From positions 4,430,057-4,494,056 of the forward strand of contig CM063509.1 of NCBI GenBank assembly GCA_032207245.1: a DNA stretch of 64,000 nt, given 5' to 3'. This stretch comes from Pardosa pseudoannulata. Its lineage: Eukaryota; Arthropoda; Arachnida; Araneae; Lycosidae. Of this stretch, positions 25,354-38,319 are shown one piece after another. The notes below the pieces were generated by a model that searched no databases, had not been told where the DNA came from, and saw only the letters and a list, made by a program, of their open reading frames with translations. A program made the translations under genes and the position numbers. How positions within the stretch are numbered: position 1 is the first letter of the stretch; each line of letters opens with the position of its first letter.

Positions 25354-28300
25354 ATGGATGCGGGCAAAGATGTGGAAACTTTAAGATCCGAGATTGAAAA
25401 TGAGCAGAGAATGACGTAAGTTTGGTATCACAATAATTGTATTATGTTTTGAAATACCCTGTTCTTTACTTCAAGTCTATATTCGATGTGTTTTAAAATT
25501 ATCAATTGTGTCTCTTCTATAAATTATTTGAGATTTCATTCTTTAAGACGGCGTACAAAATATTCCTTTCTGCTTTCGTTAGTTATCCTTATTCCAGTTT
25601 TACGGAATGCCATGGGTCTCGCGATATCCCCAGCAAATAGCTATAATTTTTTATATACAGTTCCTTTATTATTAAGAAACTACTCGTCAAACTTGTTATT
25701 CGTAATTATAAATGCTAATTATTATCTTATCTGGAATTATGTAAAATATGTGAATAATTGTCAGTATAAAAAATTGGGACTACTTAAGAATTGGGTTCCC
25801 CTTGGCAAATTTGGCGAAAATATTGGCGATATGTACTAAAACACAAAGGTAATCCATCCAAATATTGTATTTCTTGCTTTTTCTGGCTATTTTAAATTTA
25901 TGCATAGTGAACCATCGTAATAGAATTATATACTCTTACTTAAATAAAGAAAATGACTTGAAAACTGGACATTCATAATTATGGGCAATGAATCCCTTAA
26001 CAGTTTAGAAAGGCGACAGCTCCAAATTATTAAAAATCAGCCATAGAGAACCATTAATGTTTTGTTATATCTAATTTTTTAAGCATTGCGCACTTTTAAT
26101 ATACAAGAAAAGAATGACACAAGAAGAGTTGGTCACAAATATCATATAAATACAGATTGTTTGGACACGGCGAAATCAGGAGAAAACATTAGGCGATCAT
26201 ACTTAAAACCATTATTGCCAAGTTGGCGGGGGAACCCAGTTCTTTAGTCAAAAGAAAAAAAAAATACTGCTAAAGAATGTTCTCTACATGCACTTCATAA
26301 GCGAGTTTTATATTTAGCTTTTTAAGACACTTGAATCTTTGGCAGCTTCTAAAAATGTATTAAAGCATTTGCCTAACAGAATGCGGTTCATATGATACAT
26401 AATTGGTCAACGTAGATGCACTTCTCAAATTCTTCAGTTTGAAAATGATATATATTTCTCAAATTTTATCCAATTTGATATTCTCATATGGAATCATCAA
26501 GTAGAATATTTCAATAACAGGAACTAATTAACTTAGTCATATCATTTTAGTTAAATTAAGAGTCATGTTGTATTTTAATAAATATATATCTAAATTACTA
26601 ATTTTAACTGTGCAATATAAAGCATTGTTTGTGCAATTTAATCTCATCTTCTAAGAATGTAAAAGATTAGTGAAATAGTTTACAGATAAACTTCAACATT
26701 TCTTATCTGCAACCTCCATCTTTAGAAGTTGCTCGTAGAAGAAAAGCACAAAGTAATATGAAGCAAACTTTTTAGGAACAAGACTGAAAAAACTTTATTG
26801 CTGTGCTTAAAAGTTATGCAGCATAAGTGCATGAATTATTTGTCTCTCTTTAATATTTCTGGGTCAATTTATGTGTATAATAGATTTTCAGTGTAAACTG
26901 ATTTTTCAGTGTAACTGGTTTTTCATAGTGAAATGTTGGATTTGTCAATTGAGGAGTTGCAACGTACTGTGGATGCTTTAGAGCAGCAAGTGGACCACAC
27001 TGATATTGCTGATGGTATTTCATTCAAATTAATGCACTCTTCTGCACTTTACAATTGCAGCAGCTGTGCACTGGGCTTTTAAAGTATTTTCATACACACT
27101 TATATATATAGATAGATGCTTATATAAATAACTACAGTAAAACCTGTTTAAGAAGTTTATATTTTCAGTACCCATTTTTCCACCTATTCATACAATGTTA
27201 AAATAACCCATTTATAAAATTTCGTTCCAAACTCTTTCCCGCTGAAAAAGTTTTCTTTCATTTCTAAGTTTATTTACAGAACACGCTTATAGCTGCCTTT
27301 CGATGACTGTTTTTATTCGCCTCTCTCTCTCTGTAAAGGTTAATGTTTATGGCTGAAACTGATTGTTGTCATTTTTATTTAAAATATGCCTGAAGAAGTT
27401 TTTAAAAGCTTAAGACACCTCAACTGTTATCAATTACAAATTTCTGATAAAAAACAAAAACAAGAAACTATAATCAATTTTTTCTATAAAATCGATTCCA
27501 GTGGTGTTGAAAGCTAAATTTCTTAACTGAATTAAAGATATTCTAAGGTAATTATGTTATTTTCCTTTATTAGCTGATTTTTTAAGTGTGCAAGAAATGT
27601 AAATTTTTGAGAAAAATTAAACCTATTGTTTATATATTATTTAATAAAGAAAAAAAATTTCCTCATTATCTATGTAATTATTTTGTTTTAGAAGTTTTCT
27701 CTTTCCATTCCCTTAGAAAACTTCTTAAGTGGGTTTTACTGTATATATATTTATATTCATATATACAAATATATTTATATATATATATATATATATATAC
27801 ATACATACACATAAATAATGCTTATTGCCTGATTTCCTGTTTAAGAAGTTTTTATGAGTTATGCCCTTGGAAAATTTCTTATGCGGGTTTCACTGTATAT
27901 ACAGCCTGTTTGGCTTATTCCTTTTAACAATACACATTCAAAATGGATATAAATCTATATTGATAGTTGAAAACATATAAACCTGTGTTTTTGTTTTTAT
28001 ATTTCTTATGAGGAAAATTAATGTGTGGTCAATTTATCTATAGGGTCACTTTTACAGTATTGTGGACATAGCATTTGCTTATTTCAATTAACTATAACTA
28101 AACAAAACTTTAACTAGATAAATATTTTTCCCTTTAAAAAATCAGTATACTTTACCGCCGAACTATGGCCGATTGGTTAGGGCGCTAATCGTCGGTACCA
28201 GAGTTTGTGGGTTCGAATCCCGCTATGGCATGGATGTTCGTAGTCATTCAGAATCGGCTTTAAGCAGTAGGTCTTGATCTCATTAGCCCTTGTGTGCAAA

Positions 28301-31300
28301 ACAGTAGACCGTAGCACTCGAAACCAAACCAGTATACTTTACCTTTTTTACAGTAGGGCATATTGAAGCATTAAACTTAATTCAAACATTTAATTTAAAA
28401 AATTGTGGTAGACATGACTTAAAAAACCTTATTTTAAAAATAAGTGTTCATATATATACCAAATTCTGTGAATTTTCTTTTATGCTATTTTAGTATCTAT
28501 CTTAAGGTATTTGTCTACGTTCAGAGAATTGTTTTCTTGAAATGTAGAAACTAGGTCATATTTTTCATTTTTAGATTTATTTTGTATATTATCATAGGGA
28601 TTTGCACTTAAAAAATTTATTACTAGAGAAATTTTTATAAAATTTCTAATAAACAAAGAAAATTTAATAAAAAAAAATTGTTTTTTTTTTCAAAAGGTCT
28701 TAATTTTTTAATAAATTAAATTATTTCAATAATTTTTGATGCAACACATTTCTTATACACCGGACTTGTGAATCACCTAAAATCTTTGCTTCATTTACAT
28801 TTGGTAAAAAATGTGGGTCATACACATTGAATTTTTAACGAATTTTCATTACCTTTATATCTAACTATGAGCGTAACATCATTAAAAATTATCCAAACTT
28901 AAAACTTTAGGTCATTTACTTGTAAATACTATCAAAAGCATTCATAATAATTTTCAACAAAATATTTTAAGAACTTTTTGAGAAATCACATTTCAAGTTT
29001 CAACATTTTTATTAAAAATACTGTTCTGAGAAAAACGCATTTGAAGTTTATGAAAGCAACTTTGACTATTAAAAAATTAAAATACATGTTTAAAATTCCC
29101 CACTCTTTCTTGCTTCAAAACTTTCTAATTGCCAAGTTGTTAATTATTAAAAATACTAGAAAAATGCTTAAACTCATTTTCATGAAAATTTAAAAAGTGT
29201 GTCCAAAAAATGCTTCTTTAAAAGGCTTTAAATTCTCAACTTCTGGTTCCGAAGTCGCTACATCCGTGTTGTTTTGACAGCTGTCGCTGATGTTTCAACA
29301 GCTGTCCCTTTTCTTTAAAATGCCATAGAGACAAAAAAAAAAAAAAAAAAAAAAAAAACATTTAGAAGCCTAAAAGTTGAAATTTTACAATAGAAAAATT
29401 TAAAAAATTATGATTTTTGGCAAAAATTGACATTTTTAACGTAGATGGATACTTTAAGGTAATGAATTGTTTCTATAAGAAATCAAATAATTTAGTAGAA
29501 AACTTACATAATTTGAAAACCTGTGTGTTAAAGACATGACAAAAAATGTTTCGTTTTTCAGGTTATAACTTTTAAGTCATCAAGATACCTTTTATACATT
29601 ATACTTAATTAATAAATAACTTAAGTATTTAATAAATGTGATTGCTAACTCATTTTCACACACTTTTAATTTTAAATTTAGTGTTTAGTTTTGTCAGATA
29701 CAAAACTAAAACTCAACTTTTTTTATTAACTCATTTTTATGTTATGAAATTGAAAAACTTCTTCCCAATATTTTGATAAAATCAGTTTCATATTCACAAA
29801 TATACCTTTTTAATTTGATTTATAATATTGTACAATTTTATAAAATTTGATGTATAATAGAATTTTTTTTTAAAAAACATCAAGCCACCAATACTGTGAA
29901 ATCATCCTAAAATTAGCTGAATAAAGGAATGTTTAAGTTGTTTTATAATTCTTACTGCCTATTTGATATTTTGAAATTTAAATATTGGGTATTTATAAGA
30001 TTAAAGTTTAGTATACCTTTTCATTAATCTTAAGATAACAGTCATGTTATCTAGAAATATTCTGACAAATTTTGTTCATTTGGTGTTTGGGTATCAGATA
30101 ATAAAAATCGATGAAGAATATAGATTATGTAGTTCTTTGTATATTTGTTGTGTACTCAGTTTTTAAAAAGTGAGTACTCCCATTAAGTGCTTATGCTTTA
30201 ATTGCAATTGTATAAATTTTATCCAGCTTGCATGTGAAGTATTTTTTTATTTATTAAATTTTTCGTAAGTTTTGTTTTTCAGGTTCAGTTTTTCAAACTT
30301 AGTTGGATTTATAATTTTTCATGTGTTGTGCTGATTCCTTTTGATATGATAAATGGGTACTTGTTATGTTTAATTTCGGATATCCAGATCTCATTGTTTG
30401 CTAGATGAGGATATCGAGTAAAAAATTCGTTATTTCATTTTTTTATGTAGTTAAAACATTATATCTTTCATACACAGGATTGGTTTTAGACATGACATGC
30501 ATTTAAGTCAGTTGATTTTTTTGAAAAAATCATTGATTTAAATCATTTTTATTTTTTCTCTTCTTTTAAAACCTTTATTCCAAAGATAGGAGAATTGGGA
30601 ATCCGTCAGCACAGTTATACCAATAAGTCAATAAGTGCCAATCGATAGCATGGGCTTTCCAAGTATGGAGGGGTTGTCATCAAAAAGTATGGAATAGGGG
30701 TAGTACAATGATGGATTCTGACTGGTAGAATTCATTTTATGTCATGGGAGGTAAAGAGAGTACTACAGAACTCAAAATCCAGTTTGTCTACCGAATAACA
30801 ACAGACGCGGCTTCGTCTGCCAGAATTGGAAAGACAGTTTTCTTCTTTCGGTATTGTTCGTTCTAGCCTCTTCTTAACCAATGAGCAGCAGATAAAGCAT
30901 CCAAGCGAGTGTTTTTATTGAAATAATTACATCCATCATTCGGTGCTTAAAAAATATTGTAAAAATAGTGATAGATTTTTTAAAATAAATAGTTTGCATT
31001 CAAAGAATATTTAATGTATTCTTTAAATGGACATCTTATTGAGTTTGCGCTATCCAATGACAAAATAATGGAATGTATTTAGATTAAAATTTATATATTT
31101 AATTTTAGGTAATCATTGTGTAGAATATACTAGATTGATAAGATGTTACTTCTTATAACAAACTATTCTATGTATTTCAAAAAACATAAAAACAACCATT
31201 AAAATTAGTATTCAGAAAAATATCAAAGAAATCCGATTTAAATTTTAAAAAATCTGATTTAAATCAAATAAATCTGATTTTTTTTTTTTTTTCCAAACCC

Positions 31301-34300
31301 TGGTATAAGTTTATGTATGGATGATATGATCTATTGCAGGATTTTGGAATTTTTGGGGTTATGAACCACTGAGTGTTTAATATTGCCAACCAGTTAAGAA
31401 CTCGTACATATTTCTTATTCCATGATTTTTTTTCTTTTGTTATATTAACATTGTTTTCATTGATAAATTGCAGCCATAAAGCAGTTGCATAATGAATTAA
31501 TCGTAACAAGTGTAACATAAACATAAATTTATCTCTTTTTACTGTCTAGAGGACGAATGGAAAGTACGATATTATACCCAGGTTGAAGTGAATGAACAGT
31601 TAGAGAGACAACGGGATTGGCTCATGGAAAGAGTCGAAGCTGCTAGAAATCAAAGTCAAGAGGGTAAGGTTTTTAAAACAATCATGTGTGGATTAAAATC
31701 AGTATTAATTACAGGGAATATATTGGTAAAGCAGAATTTTAAATATTGTTATCATGACATTTTATGAATATTTGACAATATATTGGTAAACAGTCCAGCT
31801 CTACTGCTCATTCAGCAAAACATAACATCTTTCTTCAGTACATCATGTCATTTAAAGCAGTCTCCTTGTTCTGTTTGTAAAATGAATGTTTTGATTTTTC
31901 CTATTTTAAAATCTTTTCTTTAATATCTTTGATTTAATACAATATGTTTGAGGCAAATTTTTTTTTGTGCGAGAGAAACATATAACCCATTCATGATACT
32001 TGTATATTTCTTTAAAGTACACTGTCTACCAATAAGTATTTGGACACCTGGGATAGAAAAGAAAAACTAACCTTATTCAAAATTAGTAGTTGGTAGAGCC
32101 TCCATGAGAGGCAATGACAGCTTGAACCCTACAGGGCATACTTTCCACAAGTCTTTGTATTACAGCTAGTGGTATTGTCTTTCACTCAACTTGGAGTAGA
32201 CACACAAGGTCCTTCACCGATTTTGGACAGGTAGTGCACCCCTTCGTTCGGAGATCCAACTTGCCCAGGGGTTCTCGATAGGGTTCAGGTCTGGGCTTAG
32301 TCCATTCGATGAACTCCATTGGCACCATTGCAAGCCTCAAAACATGACAACTGGCATTGTCATCTTGGAAGTAACAGTGGTCCAACCCATAAATCTGCCA
32401 CAACGTAGGAAGCACATTGTCATCCAAAATAGTGCAGTAGGCATCGGCGTTGAGCTTACCATGAATGGGGACCCAGTCTACACCAGGAGAAACACCCCCA
32501 GACCATAATTCCATCTTCGCCGAACTGGACTGTTGGCACGATGTATTCTGGCATAAGACGTTCTCCAGGCAGACGCCAGATCCAGACCCTACCATCCGAA
32601 CGGTATAGGGTGAACCTCGATTCGTCGATCCAAATAACCCGTTTCCACAGATTTACAATCTAATTTCAATGTGCTTTGCATCACATTAACTGAGCAGTGC
32701 GGTTGTACTTTGTGATCAAAGGCTTATGAGCAGCAGCACAACCTTGAAAACCAAGCAGATGTGCTTCCTTACGGATGGTATTTATTGAAACAATACTTCC
32801 GGATGCCTGTCAAAACTCTTCGCGGATGAGGGCCTTTGGTTGGGTGCGGTTCTTCCGAATTTCTCTGGACAGCACTCTATCTCCCAGTTTTGTTGGTCTG
32901 CCGACTCGAGGCACATTCTGACAATCACTGCTCCACTTCCACTTCTTAAACCCTTAGGCCACTGTCGATTTTGGGTACTTCTGATCACTAGATATGTCCC
33001 ATGAGGATTGGCCACATTTGTGATACCCAATAATGATACCTTTCTTGAAATCGGAGAGCTCCAAATTGCACAGCATCTTGTATGCAACTAATGCCGATGC
33101 TGTTTCCTACACTATGTATACCGGCATAGGCAGTGCCTTACCTCAGGACTGCAGATATCGTTATTTGCATAGGTGTCCAAATACTTATTGGTAGACGGTG
33201 TACTCTCAAGCTTCAAATGTTTATTAAAATATATTATATCAAGTTAAAGTAATATTTTAACAAAGTTTCTTCATTTAAAAAATCCTTACTTTGTTTTAGG
33301 GGTATCTGCTTTGCTGGCGGAGTTGGATCTCGATAGTTTAACTGAGGTTTGTGAAATTATCTTAATATATTATTTGCAAAATCTGTTTTTAAAGAGTTCA
33401 TAATAATTATTAAAGTAATATATATGTGTAACAATATTTTAACCCAATTAACTCATTTTAATTATAATTATGTTCTGTAATAATTTTTTTGGTAACTTTA
33501 CCTAAAAAGAAAACCTTTTGGTGAATTCTTATTCTGTTTCTAAATTATAGTAAACCTGCAAATACTAAATTGCCAAACCATACTCACTTTACTTATAATC
33601 ACTTTCACTTATCAGTTTTACCTATTATAATTGTCTTTCATCCAATCTGACATGTATAGTGATGTTAGTATCTGCCATCTGATCCCTTTTAATCTTGCTG
33701 ATATTGGCTCCTTGTATTGGTATAGCAACCAATATGCTTAAATATTGGTTGTTTTTCATTCAAATAATTTTTTGCAGTTTACTTGCTTTTCACCTTTTAG
33801 ACCACTCTCTGTGTGTTCTTTGAGCTTGACATTTTCGTTAAGAGTATATAACTTGGATGTTAGGGATGTTTGAAAACTTTATATTATGAGTGCCATGTTT
33901 AATTTCACTATTTTTCCCCTCTTTTTTATAAATCCATTTTCATCAAATAATATTAGTCTTTTGTTTTGTTTATGTCAATAGTATAGATAAATATAAGGTG
34001 TACAGTGTAATATGTCATAAACAATGATGAAAATTTACATACATATGAAATTAAAATGAATTATATGAGATAAATTTCATTAGCATTGTGTGCATCTGTT
34101 TGGGCAGTTTTAACCCCTTCAAATGCTATTGAATTACCTTATGTAGTGGAACAATAAAACTTGCTTACGGGGCCAGTCTCTGTTTTCAGGACCAAAGACC
34201 CTGGTGTGCCAAGCATATTTTCCGTTTAAGTTGTTAACCTTATGCAGAGTCCCCAGTAGTTAGTTCCCAGGCATATTTCGTCCTCAATTTATCTACCCAT

Positions 34301-37300
34301 GGAAGGGATGACCAGGGTTCCTACAGTCCTTAAAAGCCCTTAAGAACCCCTTAATTTTAGCCTTCATTTTTAAGGGCCTTTAAAACTACTTAATTTTTGT
34401 GAAAGGTACTTAAAAACTCCTTAATTTTTAAATTGGAACTTCATCAATTTATACATTGTCATTTGATTTTCTATCAATTTTTGCCGTACTCTCCAAACTT
34501 TCTGGTTGTGTAAGTTCAGAGTTATATTTGCCCCAAACCGGTTCTAAGAATGCCAGTACAGGTTTTAAGTACTGGTCAAAGAATATATAAAATATTTGAT
34601 TAATGTTCATAACATTCTTTTACATTTTCTAGCCAAAATACAGTATTAATAATTAAGAAAATGCATATATGTTTTCAGTGTATTTCTGTAGTCATTTAGA
34701 ATTCCTTTCCTTGATATCCTTAAAATATTATGAAAATGCTGTTAGTTTATTAGTACTTTTTAGGGTGACGAGCTAGAAAACTTTTTTGACAAATAATCTT
34801 TCGCATAGTGAAAAGGTTTATAAAGTCAGCTGCCTTTTCCTAATAGCTAACAGTCATGCAGATTTTAATTAAAAGAAGCATGGAGGGAGGTATAGATATT
34901 TTATTTACTTGTGGAAGTTTTAATTTTCCTTGTATTGAATGTAATAGAAAAGTCTAAAACTTTCTTATTTCCCAGGGAACATCAAGTATAATCAGCTAGT
35001 ATATATATATATATACACACACACACATGCATATATATATATATATCAGTCATTTTTAAACACTCAGAAAGTACTGTTTATAATATTATATTTTATTCAC
35101 AATTTATTTTTAATTTGATCACTCAAAAAACTGTAGATGTACATTTTTCAAAATGTTTTTGTCAAATAGGTTTATCTTATATTAATTTTTAGACATTCTT
35201 AAAAACTTAATTCTGAAATATTGTAGGGCATTTATAGAACATGCCTTGTCTGGTTCATAATCATTAAAATATGTTCATCAGGAAATAGGGTTTATGCTGT
35301 TTTGCTGTGCATTTCAAGTAGGTCCTTATAAAAAGTGACTTTGATCCTTAGATGGCCCTTAAAAAGTCCTTAATTTTTGTTTATTAATGAATGTTATTTA
35401 TTTTAATAAAATACAATTTTGCAGTTTTGAATATTTTTTCTTATTACTGTGCAATGTTTTCAAAAAATGAAATGAAATTTACTAAGTATTTTTGTTTTGT
35501 GTAGAGCCAGTTGCTTAGGTATTTGAAACAGCTCGAAAAAGATCGAAATTCCTTATACAATGAACTGCGAGATAAGGAATGGAAGTTAGATCAAGAGTCC
35601 AAGGTAGATTTCTATGGAAATTTATTAAATCATAAAATTGAAATTAAAAGTGGAGTAGTAAAGTAAAAATTTTTTAATTTTATTCTTATTTCTGGACGTT
35701 CATCTGCCAGTTGTATATAAATAGATCATTTTACAGATAGACTAGTTGTAAAATTCTGTTATGAAAAATAACTAGTTTGTTGTTTAACTTTAAAGTAGAT
35801 TTAGCTTTTCTCTTCAAACAAAATGTTTAAATAATTTTTTCTGACTTTATATAAGCTTCTTCAAAACTAAAAACTTATATCTTTATTTTTTTCTTTAAGA
35901 TATATCAAATGTCCTCATCTGTATCCTATTATGTGTAGTTTCTGAAAATTATGTAAATGCATTGTACCTCCATTTGCATTATACTTGTTCATAATACTCA
36001 TACAAGTTTATTTGCAACTTAAAATGTTTTTGACTCTTTCTCTGTTCATATATATACATTCTATTTTTCCTTCTAGACATTTCACAAATACAATGATACT
36101 CGTAAAGCCTACATGACAGAAATTACAGAAGCTATGTTGAACCTGGAAGCAATGAAAAGTCGTTTGCGCATGTTTGAAGGAAGCGAAAATGGCTCCATTG
36201 CAAAGTGTCCCCGCCACTTAAAATATTTGTAAGATAATCTTGTTTTATACATAACCTATGTAAAATAACATAAACTATGTAAAATTGTTTAAGAGATTTC
36301 TGATCTTTCGATCAGGACAGGCAGTTGATTTCAACTTTGACACTAATTTTGCTTGAGACAAAAGAAGAAATAAAATAGTGATATGAGCTGTGAAAAAAAG
36401 AAATCTATAAATAAGCAGAGATAAAGTGTTTAAAGGGGACTATTAGATTAAAGAATTGCTATAATAATTTCCAAACAAAAATAATAGTCTAAAATATTTT
36501 AAAAGCTGAAATATATATTGCAGTAAAAACTTTACCAAAAAAGGGGGGGGAAATGTAAGGTTAAAAATTGATTTGTTTGAGGAAGTTGAAGATGTTATTA
36601 TAATTAATATTATAATAAATATTTTAGCCCCTTCCAAAGCTTTAAAATGGTTGAAATCTTTGTGGAAAAGATAGGTAAGGAGGGATGCAAGAGGTAACCT
36701 TTTCACCAGTAACAAACATACATCCGACAAAATTTTCCCACTGGTAGTCATCAGTATAAATAGGTGCTATAGCTTTGTCTATGATATTAAAAAAATTGTT
36801 TGAAAATTACATCTGCATTAAAAGCTTTGTCAAAATCGACTAGTTGGATTAAAAATTTACAATAAGAACCAGACAGCGGTGGATTATTAATCAGTAGTTA
36901 AAGTATAAGTAAAATTAAGCTCGTAAAATATTCTATTATTTCCTGTCCAAATCTAGCATTGTCTTTGGGTACTCCTCGTGTTTGGACTATCTTACATCAG
37001 AAATTAATTTTTGCAAAATAAGAAGAAAGTCCCAAAATTGCAAATCTGCCAGTGAGAACCTATACTGCATCTTCACTATTAAATGTATAGAAATTATCTC
37101 TATACATAAAACCGTGTCCTTTTTATGTATGGGACATTTATATAAATGCATACAGTTTGTTTTAGTTTCCAAATTATTTGATATCGTCAAATGTTCACTG
37201 CCGAGATTAAAACTTCTTCCTCCCAATCTATCACGTTTAAAGGCAATCTAATATTCAAATGCAACAACATATTGTTTTACGATTTTTCAAAATATAAACA

Positions 37301-38109
37301 AAATTTAACTCAAGCATTTATGTCTTTTGTAGATTAAGCCTACGTGATAAAGATTTTGTTATAAAATTTTATTCAACACATTTTGACTATTTCTCAGTGT
37401 ACCAGTACATTGTAAAATGGACCTCTATATTATGCACTGAAAAAAGGAGTCGTGAAATTGGGTATGTAATATTAAAAAAAATTGTTTGCATCTAAAGCAA
37501 AGGATGAAAATATATATAAAAATGAAATTTAATGAATAAAAATTATTTGAAATACAATTTCACAGCAAAGACATTGCATACATCCATATATATAACATGT
37601 TGAAAATTGGATCATGTCGTGATCAGAAAATCGTGAAATTTGGCATCATTATGCTGTGGTAATACTATTTTTGTACAAATTTATAATTGGGATAGTCTGT
37701 TGCTTAAACTATTATATATGTCAACAATCTTTAGCATACGAGTTTATTTAATATTTTTATAAATTTGTTTATCTATAATAGTTTATTAACAAAATTTTTG
37801 CTACCCAGACCGAAGGCTGGGTGCAAAGCAGCTAGTATTTTACTATCATTCTCATACAAAATTTTGAACTTCCCTCCTGCTCGTTTTTATAATTTAATTA
37901 TCCACTTCAAAATAACAATTATTTCAATTGAAAATGGCAACCTTTATTGTTTTAGGAATATTTTGCCTGACCAACGTGTCATTGATCCTCGGAAAGGACC
38001 CATCAAGAAGACGGCTGCTGTTCGGAGCCTGCCCAAACTCAACACTGCCGATAAAGATTTCAATGACGATGACGACATAATGGACAAGCAGAGTAAAAAA
38101 GTCGGCTGA
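25354..38109 (+). CDS. CCDC169: Coiled-coil protein, CCDC169-like (complete, 7 exons)
   Basis: Exons are 25354-25415, 26929-27014, 31550-31663, 33300-33346, 35505-35603, 36077-36228 and 37956-38109. Together they make 714 nt, or 237 residues plus TGA, with phases consistent throughout. The ATG at 25354 was chosen because the nearby ATG at 25340 runs into a stop within 15 codons. The product is mostly charged heptad-like helix (residues about 5-45, 55-90 and 105-170). Features I recognise from vertebrate CCDC169 are DEWKVRYYTQVEVNEQLERQ in the middle, and near the C-terminus DPRKGPIKKT followed by LPKLN. The tail is acidic (FNDDDDIMD), then basic. No catalytic motif or membrane segment is visible and the function is unknown. 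The introns hold a SINE, a Tc1 remnant and other repeats. The gene structure is well supported; the orthology rests on remembered motifs and needs a search. Confidence 0.82.
25770..26250. repeat. Imperfect inverted repeat
   Basis: The left arm (about 25770-25835, containing GAATTGGGTTCCCCTTGGCA) recurs inverted at about 26190-26250 (GGGGGAACCCAGTTC). It may be the two ends of an old DNA element in the first intron of the CCDC169-like gene. Borders not clear. Confidence 0.35.
27135..27741. mobile_element. pogo/Tigger-like non-autonomous element
   Basis: Ends CAGTAAAACCTGTTTAAGAA and the complement of CAGTAAAACCCACTTAAGAA, flanked by TA. A second short end of the same kind (complement of CAGTGAAACCCGCATAAG) follows near 27880-27897, after a TA-repeat. 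No transposase. Confidence 0.65.
28157..28329 (+). mobile_element. tRNA-derived SINE, full-length with target duplication
   Basis: The 173-bp body opens with a tRNA-like head: a polymerase III A box around TGGCCGATTGGTTAGG (28166-28181) and a B box GGTTCGAATCC (28210-28220). A non-tRNA body follows, ending GTAGCACTCGAAACCAAAC. A 14-bp duplication, CAGTATACTTTACC, lies at 28143-28156 and 28330-28343. The head no longer folds as a good acceptor stem, so it is not a functional tRNA gene. A 5'-truncated copy is at 54712-54776. Confidence 0.88.
28506..29453. mobile_element. Non-autonomous DNA element with TTAA target duplication, copy 2
   Basis: The element is flanked by TTAA at 28502-28505 and 29454-29457. 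The termini are GGTATTTGTCTACGTT and the complement of AGTATCCATCTACGTT. The interior is collinear with 2259-3165, with scattered substitutions and a poly-A expansion at 29333-29358. It lies in an intron of the CCDC169-like gene. Confidence 0.75.
30475..31302. mobile_element. hAT-like non-autonomous element (family B), copy 1
   Basis: Collinear with 59113-59944. The right end is CCAAACCCTG; the left end, near CAGGATTGG, is diverged. Subterminal GATTTAAATCA motifs lie at both ends. The 8-bp duplication could not be confirmed here. It lies in an intron of the CCDC169-like gene. Confidence 0.6.
32020..33200 (-). mobile_element. Tc1-like transposon with broken transposase
   Basis: 1181 bases with inverted ends CACTGTCTACCAATAAGT, flanked by TA (32018-32019 and 33201-33202). 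The minus strand carries the transposase in pieces: 32782-33087 (N-terminal, frame broken) and 32182-32595 (VPIHGKLNADAYCTILDD, then YFQDDNASCHV, the region of the second catalytic Asp). Stops and frameshifts make it inactive. It lies in a CCDC169-like intron. Confidence 0.9.
34313..35372 (+). mobile_element. hAT-like composite repeat, copy 2
   Basis: Left end CAGGGTTCCTACAGTCC, collinear with 15592 and 38320 through the Helitron-like GTATAATCAGCTAGT (near 35000) and to the TCCTTAATTTTTG block. The terminal GGGAACCCTG of the right end is missing. Contains an AT/AC microsatellite at 34999-35045. Confidence 0.6.
36229..37835 (+). mobile_element. Intron ending in a Helitron-like 3' terminus
   Basis: At 37803-37822 the hairpin ACCCAG/CTGGGT is followed by GCAAAGCAGCTAG and a host T, the usual 3' structure of a Helitron. 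The body upstream is AT-rich, without Rep/helicase, and its 5' end was not found. It ends about 120 bases before the last exon of the CCDC169-like gene. Confidence 0.5.
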
Positions 38110-38211
38110 ATTTTAACCTCTTCGTTGTTATTTCGCAATATCTGCCTGCATTTTAAATTTGTTCAGCATTCCTTTTAGTCGAATGTTTTGTTCTAGTTCA
38201 AGCTTTTAATT

Positions 38212-38217
38212 AATAAA
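38212..38217 (+). terminator. Polyadenylation signal of the CCDC169-like gene
   Basis: AATAAA lies 103 bases after the stop codon, just before a hAT-like repeat begins at 38320. Confidence 0.65.
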
Positions 38218-38319
38218 TGTTTTAAGTGACTTCCAGTGAGTTTTACTTCAGAGCAGCCAATCACCACTGACTTCTTAAAATTTAACTTTTGGTCTTCTAT
38301 TACTGGTGTGTTGTATTGC

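Noticed and set aside
25486..25839. 117-codon frame after the first CCDC169-like exon
   Set aside because: It is in an intron, AT-driven in composition, without a family signature, and partly made of an inverted repeat arm.
28157..28230. Possible tRNA gene
   Set aside because: The A and B boxes are present, but the acceptor stem is poor and the sequence continues into a repeat body with a 14-bp target duplication, so it is a SINE.
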